Assembly: GCF_900114925.1 (NCBI RefSeq)
Contig: NZ_FOUR01000011.1
Coordinates: forward strand, 31,052 to 95,051
Reading direction: 5' to 3'
Source of the DNA: Marinobacter pelagius
Lineage (GTDB): Bacteria > Pseudomonadota > Gammaproteobacteria > Pseudomonadales > Oleiphilaceae
DNA length: 64,000 nt
The notes beneath the pieces are model-generated. The model was not told the origin of the DNA. It saw nothing but the letters and a program-made list of their open reading frames with translations, and searched no databases. A program made the translations under genes and the position numbers. Shown here piece by piece: positions 34,513-42,040 of this stretch. Position 1 is the first letter of the stretch. Each line of letters begins with the position of its first letter.

Positions 34513-35274
34513 TTATGGGAAGATGAAGATAACTTCCTCGCTCTGTTCAAGGCATCTATTTTTGAAATAGCCGCTCATTTCGCTTATTGGAACATTGGTG
34601 TTCCACACCCAATTTATAACTCCATTCATCATTTTTATAGCGCGTTCATCAGTCATCCCTATCATTAGCTGCCTCGCTTCAGATTGAGACTTACCATATC
34701 TTTTATATGTTATTATACCGTCAACTGTAGGCATAACCGTATCGCAGTACTCAGCTAACCCACTGATCTGTTGAGAACTTTCATTTTCATCATACTTAAA
34801 CCCCTTTTGATCAGAGGTGCTTGAGTAAATATCGTTTGCTCTTTGGGTTATAGCATTCATTCTTGCTGGGTTTATAAGATTCTTGGATTCCATAAACTGA
34901 ATACCTTGAGACGCTGTAGAATTACCATTCTCTTTTGCGACCAAAAACCATGCGTAAGCCTCTTCAAAATTTCGCTTTACACCCTGCCCATTGACGTATG
35001 CTTGCCCAACCTGGAATTGTGCAGCTGCGTGCCCTTGCATAGAAGCCTTATGCATTAATTCAAATGATTTTTGATAATCCTGTTTCACTCCATTGCCTTC
35101 CAGAAGAAATAGGCCTAGACCAAATTGGCCATCAGGATTACCACTAGAAGCAAGCCTTTCACAGGCTTCAAAGCTATCCTGGTTTTGAGCCTTACATTTT
35201 TGGAGATCGCTAGCCTGAACCGGAAAAGCAAACAACATTGCTAAAAGGCCGAAAACTTTAATGTTTAACTTCAA
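34513..35274 (-). CDS. secreted Sel1-like repeat protein in a cassette
   Basis: A 253-residue protein. The start is TTG at 35274, with AAGGAG seven bases upstream, giving the signal peptide MKLNIKVFGLLAMLFAFPVQ. The mature part has at least two Sel1-like repeats: QFGLGLFLLEGNGVKQDYQK and QFQVGQAYVNGQGVKRNFEE, alpha-helical units for protein contacts. Paired Cys near both ends may form disulphides. The C-terminal part (VIFIFP) is unassigned. AT-rich base composition and flanking attC-like sites mark it as a gene cassette. Confidence 0.74.
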   Translation of the reverse strand: MKLNIKVFGLLAMLFAFPVQASDLQKCKAQNQDSFEACERLASSGNPDGQFGLGLFLLEGNGVKQDYQKSFELMHKASMQGHAAAQFQVGQAYVNGQGVKRNFEEAYAWFLVAKENGNSTASQGIQFMESKNLINPARMNAITQRANDIYSSTSDQKGFKYDENESSQQISGLAEYCDTVMPTVDGIITYKRYGKSQSEARQLMIGMTDERAIKMMNGVINWVWNTNVPISEMSGYFKNRCLEQSEEVIFIFP

Positions 35275-35297
35275 AACTATCTCCTTACAGCTACGAA

Positions 35298-35384
35298 TCC
35301 TAACTCTGAGATAAGCTGCGACCGGACAGTGGTATCCGGTGGCCGACCAGAAGGCCGGGAACGCACCCAACCGACTTATTAAAC
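35298..35384 (-). repeat. attC-like recombination site between two cassettes
   Basis: On the minus strand it begins two bases after a stop codon, with GTTTAAT (35384-35378) as the degenerate left box and GTTAGGA (35304-35298) close to the GTTRRRY right core. Inner pairs include ATAAG/CTTAT and CCGGCC/GGTCGG. The next gene's ribosome-binding site follows at once, as is usual for a cassette. Confidence 0.5.
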
Positions 35385-35386
35385 CT

Positions 35387-35692
35387 TCACCGCGGCTGCA
35401 TGGCTGCTGCAGATTTAACCAATGGATAAATTTGCATAGCAGCATCTCTAGGAATACCAGCATTAATCAGAAGCGCTGGGACCATTGATGCCACGTGATT
35501 AGCTTGTTTCTGATACCGTGCGTGCTCTTTGAAAATTGCCTGAATCTCGACAGGATCAAATTCCTCTCTGGAAGTCAGGTACTCGCAGATTTCCGCTGCG
35601 CACTTCCTGTTCATAGGATCGCTATTTCGGGAGCCATTAATCACACCGTACAGCACCGCTAATAGTATGACCCCTCCAATTACGAACCACAT
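35387..35692 (-). CDS. small membrane-anchored protein in a cassette
   Basis: A 101-residue protein with one N-terminal membrane helix (WFVIGGVILLAVLYGVI) and a soluble part containing REEFDPVEIQAIFKEHARYQ and a final KSAAAMQPR. I recognise no domain. The ATG has GGGAG seven bases upstream. It is the only gene between two attC-like sites, giving a cassette of about 0.4 kb, and attC begins two bases after the stop, as is typical. Function unknown. Confidence 0.66.
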   Translation of the reverse strand: MWFVIGGVILLAVLYGVINGSRNSDPMNRKCAAEICEYLTSREEFDPVEIQAIFKEHARYQKQANHVASMVPALLINAGIPRDAAMQIYPLVKSAAAMQPR

Positions 35693-35711
35693 GGCTTTCT
35701 CCCGTTTGTAT

Positions 35712-35786
35712 TTTTAGCGCCTCAAGCAAGCGGCACGCGTTAGCGTGTCCAGCCACGAAGTGGCGATGCTGCCTTGATTTTTATGC
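35712..35786 (-). repeat. degenerate attC-like site (3' of the octapeptide-repeat cassette)
   Basis: On the minus strand the left box GCATAAA (35786-35780) complements TTATGC, the 5' edge of the cassette that ends here (37025-37020), as integron rules predict. The right box is GCTAAAA, off consensus. Inside are hairpins CCAC/GTGG and CACGC/GCGTG. The matching edges are the main support. Confidence 0.5.
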
Positions 35787-35792
35787 GTATTT

Positions 35793-36599
35793 TCAAACTA
35801 AGAATCCAACCCACTCGTTATTCTGATCATATCTAAGCCAAACCTGATCGCTTGCCTTTACAAAATACCCAATCCATTCATTGTTCAGATTAAATTCTGT
35901 TTTTATTTGGTCATTGGCGCTGACTAATATACTAATTAATTCACTATCCGGACCAAAAATTAGGTCAACTTTTTCATTAGCTTTTACGACAAATGCTTCT
36001 TGACTTAATTTAGTATTATATAAGTACGGTCCGCCGTAACTTCGATTAAACCTTGGGTTCAGCGATGTATTCAGCTTTGGGTTTATAGATGAATTAATCC
36101 TTGGGTTTATGGATGAATTGATCTTCGGGTTTATGGACGAATTAATCCTTGGATTTAACGATGAATTAATCCTTGGGTTTATGGATGAATTAATCCTTGG
36201 ATTTATTGATGAATTAATCCTCGGATTTATGGAAGAATTAATCCTTGGATTTATCGATGAGTTTATGTTCGGGTTTATAGAGCTATTTGTTTTAGGATTA
36301 TTTGAAGAAAAGAAACCACCCACTTTTCTAGTGGGCAGTGAATGCGTTGATGAGACATCAAGCAATAGCACATAGTCCCCATCTTTGTCTTCATTTATTG
36401 TGAAATATAGACGAGCAGAGTCAATATTTGCATTGTATATATCATTTCCTAGTAAAGTTAATCCATAGCGATTTGACGATAAGAAGTCTGATTTTTCAGT
36501 GTTCTCGGCATCTGTAATAAACGCGGACAAATGACGAATTTCATCTACATTAAGTGAAGATAACTTTGCACTAAATTCAGGGCTAACTAGTACCTTCAT
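35793..36599 (-). CDS. octapeptide-repeat protein with possible RelE/ParE-like N-terminus
   Basis: A 268-residue protein in three parts. Residues 1-98 (SPEFSAKLSSL, ARLYFTINEDKDGDYVLLLD) resemble a RelE/ParE toxin fold. Residues 104-183 are ten copies of an octapeptide close to INSSINPR. Residues ~200-268 hold three short repeats ending in EWIGYFV or EWVGFLV, perhaps a small beta domain. It overlaps the upstream membrane-protein gene by ATGA, so both are translated together. AT-rich composition and cassette borders show transfer. No separate antitoxin is obvious; the membrane partner or the repeat tail could play that role. The toxin reading is tentative. Confidence 0.6.
   Translation of the reverse strand: MKVLVSPEFSAKLSSLNVDEIRHLSAFITDAENTEKSDFLSSNRYGLTLLGNDIYNANIDSARLYFTINEDKDGDYVLLLDVSSTHSLPTRKVGGFFSSNNPKTNSSINPNINSSINPRINSSINPRINSSINPRINSSINPRINSSLNPRINSSINPKINSSINPRINSSINPKLNTSLNPRFNRSYGGPYLYNTKLSQEAFVVKANEKVDLIFGPDSELISILVSANDQIKTEFNLNNEWIGYFVKASDQVWLRYDQNNEWVGFLV
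36051..36290 (-). repeat. ten tandem 24-bp units coding octapeptides
   Basis: Ten 24-bp units, each coding an 8-residue motif near INSSINPR, differ by few substitutions (R/K/N at position 8, I/L at position 5). The almost unbroken period and similarity suggest recent slippage or unequal exchange, so copy number may vary between strains. Confidence 0.9.
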
Positions 36600-36985
36600 T
36601 TTAGAATCCTCTTTAATTCGTCCATCGCTTGTTTTAGCTCTCCTCCGTCACCATCTCGAATTAATTGTTTATACTTCTCTGCTGCTTCAGGAAGGCATTT
36701 GCTGCGCATATAGGCCGTGCAATAATCCGAATCCAAAAATCTCGAAATCTCCCTATCATGTAAGTATATGGATTTGTTGTATAGATATAAGCAAATACCA
36801 ATTGCGATAAGACCATAAAAGCTTTTAGCTTTGTAAAAGCTTGCCCAGTCGATTTCGCCAGCTACTGTTACCTCAGTCACAAAAAGACCAGTGAATATAC
36901 TCGCAACAATCGGAACAACAAAAGCAAAGAATGTCCGCCATCCAGGAGACTCAATAATCGCTTCTTTTATTCCCTTTAAATTCAT
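36596..36985 (-). CDS. two-helix membrane protein, first gene of a two-gene cassette
   Basis: A 129-residue protein. Two membrane helices (about residues 18-39 and 51-70) are followed by a cytoplasmic region with RFLDSDYCTAYMRSKCLPEA and a Lys/Glu-rich helix ending LKRILK. I recognise no family. The ATG lies 40 bases inside the cassette's TTATGC edge. Its last codons overlap the start of the octapeptide-repeat gene in an ATGA junction. The pairing suggests that the two proteins act together, for instance as effector and membrane partner; this is only inference. Confidence 0.65.
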   Translation of the reverse strand: MNLKGIKEAIIESPGWRTFFAFVVPIVASIFTGLFVTEVTVAGEIDWASFYKAKSFYGLIAIGICLYLYNKSIYLHDREISRFLDSDYCTAYMRSKCLPEAAEKYKQLIRDGDGGELKQAMDELKRILK

Positions 36986-37019
36986 ATGTTAATCAATCGT
37001 GTTATTTTTCATGGTTTAA

Positions 37020-37097
37020 GCATAACGCTGAGCGCACCGGTGGCCTTTACAGAACGAAGCGGCGTAAAGGACATCCGCGTGACGCTCCTTGTTGGGC
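37020..37097 (-). repeat. integron attC site (well preserved)
   Basis: On the minus strand the site opens with R'' GCCCAAC (37097-37091) and closes with R' GTTATGC (37026-37020). Between them GAGCGTCACGCGG pairs with CCGGTGCGCTC, leaving bulged bases as in true attC sites, and CCTTTAC pairs with GTAAAGG. R'' complements TTGGGC at the 5' edge of the cassette (37631-37626), exactly as expected for the circular form. Confidence 0.82.
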
Positions 37098-37102
37098 CTT
37101 TT

Positions 37103-37609
37103 TCACAGGCCTAGCAGGTTTGACACTGGAGACCAGGCACGCGCCACCAATATGGCCACAAGCCCGAAGATAAACCCGTATCTATGGATTTTATATTTCA
37201 GCTCACCGCCCTTATCCAGTTTTTCGATCTGTGCTCGAGTAATGCTGAGTTTACTATCTAATCGTTTTAGTACGTCATCCAGATCAATGCTCTCTCCAGT
37301 GCCGCGAACAGTCACCTGCCGAGCTCCTTTTAACTGGGCGTCATGGAGGTCTCTCTGATCTTGCTCGATATCCTGCTGCACATCAAACAGGTGATAAATC
37401 TGTGGAGTCCATTCGAGTCGAGAGGCCAGTGTCAATGCAGACGTAAGCAGTAGAGCCCAGCCTAGGAGCTCCATAATATCTGCCGCCGGAGATGTACCAA
37501 ACGATGCAGTTTGAATTGCAAGCCCGAGAAGGGTGAAGGTAAGACCGAGTATATAGAACTGGAACTTCTCTTGGATCCTTTGTCCCGCCTCGGTATTCGA
37601 CTCAGCCAT
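37103..37609 (-). CDS. membrane protein in a 606-bp integron cassette
   Basis: A 168-residue protein. Two hydrophobic stretches near the N-terminus (FYILGLTFTLLGLAIQTA and IMELLGWALLLTSALTLA) and one at the C-terminus (IFGLVAILVARAW) flank a charged, helix-rich middle (DVQQDIEQDQRDLHDAQLKG) that may form a coiled coil. The ATG has AAGGAG upstream and lies 22 bases inside the cassette edge TTGGGC. attC begins five bases after the stop. Function unknown; the arrangement is that of a mobile gene cassette. Confidence 0.68.
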   Translation of the reverse strand: MAESNTEAGQRIQEKFQFYILGLTFTLLGLAIQTASFGTSPAADIMELLGWALLLTSALTLASRLEWTPQIYHLFDVQQDIEQDQRDLHDAQLKGARQVTVRGTGESIDLDDVLKRLDSKLSITRAQIEKLDKGGELKYKIHRYGFIFGLVAILVARAWSPVSNLLGL

Positions 37610-37625
37610 GGCTGCTCCTTATTGG

Positions 37626-37696
37626 GCCCAACAGCTAATTCTACAAACGCGTTCCCAAAACTCCGGGCGCCTATCACGCATTCGTATAACTCCAAC
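37626..37696 (-). repeat. cassette junction with attC/attI-like stem
   Basis: GTTGGGC (minus strand, 37632-37626) is the recombination core that starts the 606-bp cassette. Upstream of it, ACGAATGCGT and ACGCGTTTGT can pair over ten bases with two G-U pairs around a GC-rich middle, which resembles an attC, or possibly a remnant of attI. No integrase gene adjoins it in this window. Confidence 0.5.
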
Positions 37697-37763
37697 TGCC
37701 CTGTCACGAACGAAACCAAAAATCCAATATAGTTCAAAATGTTAAATCATGCATTCCGAAAGC

Positions 37764-37812
37764 CCTTGATGTCTTTTGCGAACGCTGGGGCAAGCCAGCG
37801 GCAACATCAAGG
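37764..37812. repeat. strong nested hairpin in a gene-free stretch
   Basis: Perfect nine-base arms CCTTGATGT (37764-37772) and ACATCAAGG (37804-37812) enclose a second perfect stem CGCTGG/CCAGCG (37783-37800) with uneven loops. The form is like an attC site whose outer boxes have decayed. The gene-free stretch 37610-37958 holds this hairpin, the cassette junction and the next hairpin; I see no gene in it. Confidence 0.55.
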
Positions 37813-37872
37813 CGCCTGATTCCGGGAAAGCGGTCAAAAGCTGCGGGGAAATCAGAGAATTGAGAGGAGAAC

Positions 37873-37908
37873 ACCGGAGTTATACGCCTTCGTTCGCATA
37901 ACTCCGGT
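37873..37908. terminator. 11-bp perfect hairpin after the copper chaperone gene
   Basis: ACCGGAGTTAT (37873-37883) pairs with ATAACTCCGGT (37898-37908) around a 14-base loop. It lies 50 bases beyond the stop of the minus-strand PCu(A)C gene. There is no clean T-run, so it is either a weak terminator or another recombination-site remnant; TATAACTCC recurs at 37685. Confidence 0.4.
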
Positions 37909-37958
37909 CTTGGGGGGTGGTGCGGGGATAAAATGAATCCGCCAATCAGCGGTTGGCG

Positions 37959-38462
37959 TCAGTCACCCATCTGGTGCCCGGAGTGGTCCATCTCCTTTTT
38001 CTCCATCTTCATGCCGCCGTCCAGAGGCTGCACTGCCAGCTCGATGGCCATGTCTTCGGCGCCTTCAAAATCCAGGGTAACCGGGATGTTCTCGCCTTCT
38101 GCCAGCGGTTGGGTCAGTTTCTCCAGCATCAGGTGGTAGCTGTGGGGCTTGAGTTCGACGGTTTCACCCGCCGGTACCACCAGGCCGCCCTTCACGGGCT
38201 GCATCCGCATCACACCGTCTTTCATGCTGGTTTCATGGATGGAGATGTGGCCGGCGCGAGGTGTTTCGGCGGCCACGAGGGTGATGTCGCTGTCACCGTT
38301 GTTGGTGATGCTCATGTAGCCCACACCCATGGGGGTGCCGGGCGGTGTCGGGCGGCTCCAGGGATTTTCGATCTTCACATCACCGCTCTGGTAATCAGCG
38401 GCGAAAGCGGTGGGGGCCAGTGTGGCCATGCACAGAAGCAGGATGCTAAGGCCTTTTTTCAT
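37959..38462 (-). CDS. PCu(A)C-type periplasmic copper chaperone
   Basis: A 167-residue exported protein with a signal peptide ending TAFAADY. The copper site of the family is visible: HISIHETSMKDGVMRM, then HSYHLM some twenty residues later, supplying the two His and two Met ligands. The tail MEKKEMDHSGHQMGD adds more Met and His, and may also bind copper. PCu(A)C delivers Cu(I) to cytochrome oxidase Cu(A) or is used in copper homeostasis. The ATG at 38462 has AAGGAT eight bases upstream. No SCO gene is adjacent. Confidence 0.87.
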   Translation of the reverse strand: MKKGLSILLLCMATLAPTAFAADYQSGDVKIENPWSRPTPPGTPMGVGYMSITNNGDSDITLVAAETPRAGHISIHETSMKDGVMRMQPVKGGLVVPAGETVELKPHSYHLMLEKLTQPLAEGENIPVTLDFEGAEDMAIELAVQPLDGGMKMEKKEMDHSGHQMGD

Positions 38463-38565
38463 CGGGTGGATCCTTTCAATGGGTAAACTGGTTAGTGCCA
38501 GCATAGGAAGGTCTCGTACGCCTGCCAAGTAGCAGTGTGCGGCAAATAGTCGCAGCTTTGTGGTC

Positions 38566-39687
38566 TTATGCCCCGGAGAGCGTTTCCATCATAGCCCCGA
38601 GGAACCGGGAAGCTTCCCCGCCAGTGGCGGCGCGGTGGTCAAAGGTCAGCGAAAGCGGCAACACCTTTCGAACTGCGGGTTTGCCATCCACGGGCACGAC
38701 CTTCTCCCGGATCCTGCCGGCTCCGATGATGGCCACTTGTGGCGGAACGATAATCGGGTTGGCGTACTGGCCGGTCATGGTGCCGAAGTTGGAGAGGGTG
38801 ATGGTTGCGCCCTGCATTTCTTTGGGTGGAATCTTGCGGGTGGCGACAGCCTCCCTCAGGTTCTCCAGGCCTTTTCTCAGGTCCTTGAGGCTGCGATGGG
38901 TGATATCTCGCAGCACGGGCACGAACAGGCCATCGGGGGTGTCTACGGCGATGCCGACGTGGACTTCTTCCAGTAACCGTCGCGTGAGATTGTCGCCATC
39001 GAACCAGCAGTTGAGTTCGGGGCAGGCTTCGCAGGCGGCACCGATGGCCTGAACCAGGCGCATGGTGATGTCGGTGCCCTTCTTCCAGGCGCCGATGTCC
39101 ACATCCTCGAAGATGGAAACCGGCACTACCTGGGCATGGGACAGCGCCATGTTCTTGGCCATGGTGCGGCCGGTGCCCCGGAGGGGTTCGGCGTCGCCCA
39201 GTTTTTTCTGGTGGCTGGCCTGGCGATGAACGTCGTCATTGGTGATCAGGCCGCCGGGGCCGCTGCCTTTGATCTGCTCGAGGTTTACACCCAACCGTTC
39301 CGCCAGGGCCCGCACGCCCGGTGTGGCCCGGTTGGCTCGGGCGCGTTTGCTGGAGGGGGCGGCGCCGATGATGAATTGTTCCTGGCCGGCCTGGCCTTTG
39401 TCTTCCTTGCCGGAGGTTTTGAGTTCGCCGACCACTGTGCCGCTGTCGCTGCCCTCGCCTTCGAAGGCCAGCAGGGGTTCACCGGTGTGGATGATGTCGC
39501 CCGGCTCGCCGTAGAGTTTGGCGATGGTGCCGGCCTCGGGGGATGGGACGTCGACGATGGCTTTGGCGGTTTCTACGCTGACGAGGGTCTGGTCGACTTC
39601 GACGGTGTCGCCGACTTTGACATGCCATTCGACGATTTCGGCTTCGGGGAGGCCTTCGCCTAAATCTGGAAGTTTGAAGTTTTTCAT
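38566..39687 (-). CDS. 2-oxoacid dehydrogenase E2 component (dihydrolipoamide acyltransferase)
   Basis: A 373-residue E2 with one lipoyl domain (residues 1-80, lipoylated Lys in SVETAKAIVDVPSP), a peripheral-subunit-binding domain near residues 125-160 (TPGVRALAERLGV, GPGGLITNDDV) and a catalytic domain with the active His in FDHRAATGGEASRFL. It is shorter than E. coli PDH E2 because it has a single lipoyl domain. The ATG at 39687 has GGGGAG upstream. It follows E1beta by 204 bases that hold two large palindromes. Together with E1 this is probably the branched-chain or a related complex; no E3 gene lies beside it. Confidence 0.87.
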   Translation of the reverse strand: MKNFKLPDLGEGLPEAEIVEWHVKVGDTVEVDQTLVSVETAKAIVDVPSPEAGTIAKLYGEPGDIIHTGEPLLAFEGEGSDSGTVVGELKTSGKEDKGQAGQEQFIIGAAPSSKRARANRATPGVRALAERLGVNLEQIKGSGPGGLITNDDVHRQASHQKKLGDAEPLRGTGRTMAKNMALSHAQVVPVSIFEDVDIGAWKKGTDITMRLVQAIGAACEACPELNCWFDGDNLTRRLLEEVHVGIAVDTPDGLFVPVLRDITHRSLKDLRKGLENLREAVATRKIPPKEMQGATITLSNFGTMTGQYANPIIVPPQVAIIGAGRIREKVVPVDGKPAVRKVLPLSLTFDHRAATGGEASRFLGAMMETLSGA

Positions 39688-39717
39688 TTTTACTCCCCTG
39701 GTTTCTGGTTTGAAGGT

Positions 39718-39827
39718 GGGGTCTGACCCCTTTGGGGTCAGACCCCGGTGCAGGGCCGTGGCTTTTGGTGACTTGTCTGCGCCTTTGGTTTTGAAGGTGG
39801 GGTCTGACCCCTTTGGGGTCAGACCCC
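39718..39827. repeat. two large palindromes inside the 2-oxoacid dehydrogenase operon
   Basis: GGGGTCTGACCCC, TTT, GGGGTCAGACCCC occurs at 39718-39746 and again at 39799-39827, within a longer direct repeat that begins TTTGAAGGTG and ends GGTGC. Each can form a 13-bp stem. They lie between E1beta and E2 and share the GGGGTCAGACCCC-type core with the tandem palindromes at the window's right end. A second short direct repeat, GCGGCAGTCCCC, follows at about 39850-39879. Confidence 0.88.
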
Positions 39828-39891
39828 GGTGCCCAATCAACCCCTGGGGGCGGCAGTCCCCGGGGGTGCGGCAGTCCCCGGAGTCAGTCGT

Positions 39892-40884
39892 CTACAGGGC
39901 GATGACTTGTTCTACGGCTTCGACGATGTCCTCCACATTTGGCAGGTAGGCGTCTTCGTTTCGGTAATAGGGCATGATGGTGTCGTAGCCGGTTACCCGC
40001 ACCACTGGGGCCTGGAGGTCCAGGAAGGCGCTTTCGGCCAGGGAGGCGGCGATTTCGGCGCCTACGCCGCCGTTGCGGCAGGCTTCATGGATGATGACGG
40101 CCCGGCCGGTTTTGGCGACGGAGCACAGCAGGGTTTCCCGGTCGAGGGGGCTGATGGTGGCCACGTCGATGACTTCGCAGGTTACGCCCTGGTGTGCCAG
40201 CTTATCGGCGGCCTGTAGGGTTTCCATCACGCAGGGACCCCAGGTGATGAGGGTCACGTCATCGCCCTCGCGCAGGGTGAAACAGGTATCCAGCGGGAGG
40301 GCCTCGCCGTTGTTCTCGACGCTCTGGGTCAATGCCCGGTACAGGCGTTTCGGTTCCAGAAAAATCACCGGATCCGGATTGCGGATGGCCGCCAGCAGCA
40401 ATCCATAGGCCCGCTGGGGCGAACTGGGAATCACTACCCGCAGGCCCGGGATGTGGGCAAACAACGCCTCGGTGCTTTCGGAATGGTGTTCGGGGGCGTG
40501 GATACCGCCGCCGAAAGGAGCCCGGTATACGATGGGGCAATGTAACCGGCCCCGGGTGCGGTTACGCATGCGGGCGGCATGGCTGACGATCTGATCCATG
40601 CCGGCGTAGATGAAGCCCATGAACTGGAACTCCGCCACCGGCTTCAGGCCCTGGGTGGCCATACCCACGGAGGTGCCGGCAATCAGGTTTTCCGCCAGTG
40701 GTGTGTCCATCACCCGTTTGAAACCGAATTTCTCCTTCAGGCCCACGGTGGCCCGGAATACACCGCCGTTGGTGGCGATGTCCTCACCCAGCACCACCAC
40801 ATTCTCGTCGTGTTCCATTTCCCAGTGCAGGGCCATGTTGACCGCCTCCACGAGGGTCACGTCACGCAGCTCGCCCTTGCTCAT
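39892..40884 (-). CDS. 2-oxoacid dehydrogenase E1 beta subunit
   Basis: A 330-residue transketolase-like protein. The pyrimidine-domain start VLGEDIATNGGVFRAT carries the catalytic Glu of E1beta, followed by EFQFMGFIYAGMDQI and the C-terminal domain with CEVIDVATISPLD. It pairs with the alpha subunit to form the thiamine-diphosphate E1, which decarboxylates the 2-oxoacid. The start overlaps the end of E1alpha by four bases (ATGA). Confidence 0.92.
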   Translation of the reverse strand: MSKGELRDVTLVEAVNMALHWEMEHDENVVVLGEDIATNGGVFRATVGLKEKFGFKRVMDTPLAENLIAGTSVGMATQGLKPVAEFQFMGFIYAGMDQIVSHAARMRNRTRGRLHCPIVYRAPFGGGIHAPEHHSESTEALFAHIPGLRVVIPSSPQRAYGLLLAAIRNPDPVIFLEPKRLYRALTQSVENNGEALPLDTCFTLREGDDVTLITWGPCVMETLQAADKLAHQGVTCEVIDVATISPLDRETLLCSVAKTGRAVIIHEACRNGGVGAEIAASLAESAFLDLQAPVVRVTGYDTIMPYYRNEDAYLPNVEDIVEAVEQVIAL

Positions 40885-41963
40885 GACTCACCTCCCCGGT
40901 ATTTGGCGGCAATCCGCTCACGCTGGGCCTGAAGGGCCGGGGGAAGTGTCTCGAACAGGTAATCAACCATCGCGGTAGGTGGCTGGGGTTCCGTGGCCAG
41001 ATATTCCTCAACCGCCTTCTCCACCTTGTTCTTGCTGTCGGCTTGCAGGGCCTTTTCCTTGTCGGCATCCCAGAGGCCGTTATCGTGCAGCCAGTTCTGC
41101 AGACGTTTGACGCCGTCTTTCTCCCAGGCCCGTTTCAGGTCCTCGGCGGTGCGGTAGCGGGTGGCGTCGTCAGCGGTGGTATGGTCTCCAAGCCGGTAAG
41201 TCACCGCCTCGATCAGAGTCGCGCCCTTGCCGCCACGGGCCCGCTCCAGGGCGATATCCAGAACCTCCGAGGCGGCAAAGTAGTCGTTGCCGTCCACCGC
41301 GTGCCCAGGGATGCCGGCGCTGATGGCCTTCTGGGCAATGGTCTCGGCCCCGGTCTGGAGGCTGCGGGGCGTGGAGATCGCCCACTGGTTGTTGATGGCG
41401 ACAAACACCACCGGCAAATGCCAGGCCCCGGCCAGGTTGATGCTCTCGAGAAAATCCCCCTTGGAGGTGCCGCCATCGCCCACGCAGCAAACCACCGCCC
41501 GCTCCTCGCCCCGGATCCGGATCGCCGAGGCCACGCCCACGGCATGACAGCACTGGGTCGCGATGGGCACCGCAATGGGCAGGTCCTCCGGACAATTTTC
41601 CCAGTTCGCACTGCCCCGCTCGTCTCCACCCCAGTACAGCATCATGTCCCTCAGGCTCAAGCCACGGAGCGTGTGCACCGCCTGATCCCGGTAATAGGGT
41701 ACAAACACATCGGTTTTGGCCATGCTCTGGCCAATGGCGGTTCCAATCACTTCGTGCCCCAGCACAGAAGCATAGGTACCGCACTTGCCAGTGCGTTGCA
41801 GGGCGATGACTTTGGAATCGAAGGTGCGGGTCAGCACCATATTGCGGTAGGCAGTCAGGACACGCTCGGTGTCCCCGCCGAGGGCGGGCAAGTCATCCAG
41901 CGGCTTGCCGTGGTCATCCAGATAGCGGGTGCTATCCACATGAAATTCATGGCGTTGTCTCAT
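40881..41963 (-). CDS. 2-oxoacid dehydrogenase E1 alpha subunit
   Basis: A 360-residue E1alpha. The thiamine-diphosphate motif is VCCVGDGGTSKGDFLESINL and then AINNQWAIS; the phosphorylation-loop region YRLGDHTTADDATRYR is also present. Its length and the heterotetrameric (alpha plus beta) arrangement suit branched-chain or acetoin/pyruvate-type complexes. AAGGAG lies seven bases before the ATG. It is the first gene of the E1alpha-E1beta-E2 operon. The exact substrate is undecided; branched-chain is my preference. Confidence 0.9.
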   Translation of the reverse strand: MRQRHEFHVDSTRYLDDHGKPLDDLPALGGDTERVLTAYRNMVLTRTFDSKVIALQRTGKCGTYASVLGHEVIGTAIGQSMAKTDVFVPYYRDQAVHTLRGLSLRDMMLYWGGDERGSANWENCPEDLPIAVPIATQCCHAVGVASAIRIRGEERAVVCCVGDGGTSKGDFLESINLAGAWHLPVVFVAINNQWAISTPRSLQTGAETIAQKAISAGIPGHAVDGNDYFAASEVLDIALERARGGKGATLIEAVTYRLGDHTTADDATRYRTAEDLKRAWEKDGVKRLQNWLHDNGLWDADKEKALQADSKNKVEKAVEEYLATEPQPPTAMVDYLFETLPPALQAQRERIAAKYRGGES

Positions 41964-42040
41964 CCCGTACTCCTTGGCCCAGCCCGACGGGGCTCTGTTT
42001 AAGGTTTAGACGAGAGGAGGCAATTGATCAATCCGGGGTG

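Noticed and set aside
36051..36290. 24-bp repeats considered as CRISPR or iterons
   Set aside because: The units abut without spacers and code octapeptides in a convincing gene; no replication or cas gene is near.
36109..36375. Plus-strand frame with MDELILGF-type repeats
   Set aside because: It is the antisense reading of the 24-bp repeats; the minus-strand gene has a better start, partner overlap and non-repeat domains.
37462..37737. Minus-strand frame across the cassette junction
   Set aside because: It crosses the recombination core and reads the 168-residue gene out of frame; no ribosome-binding site.
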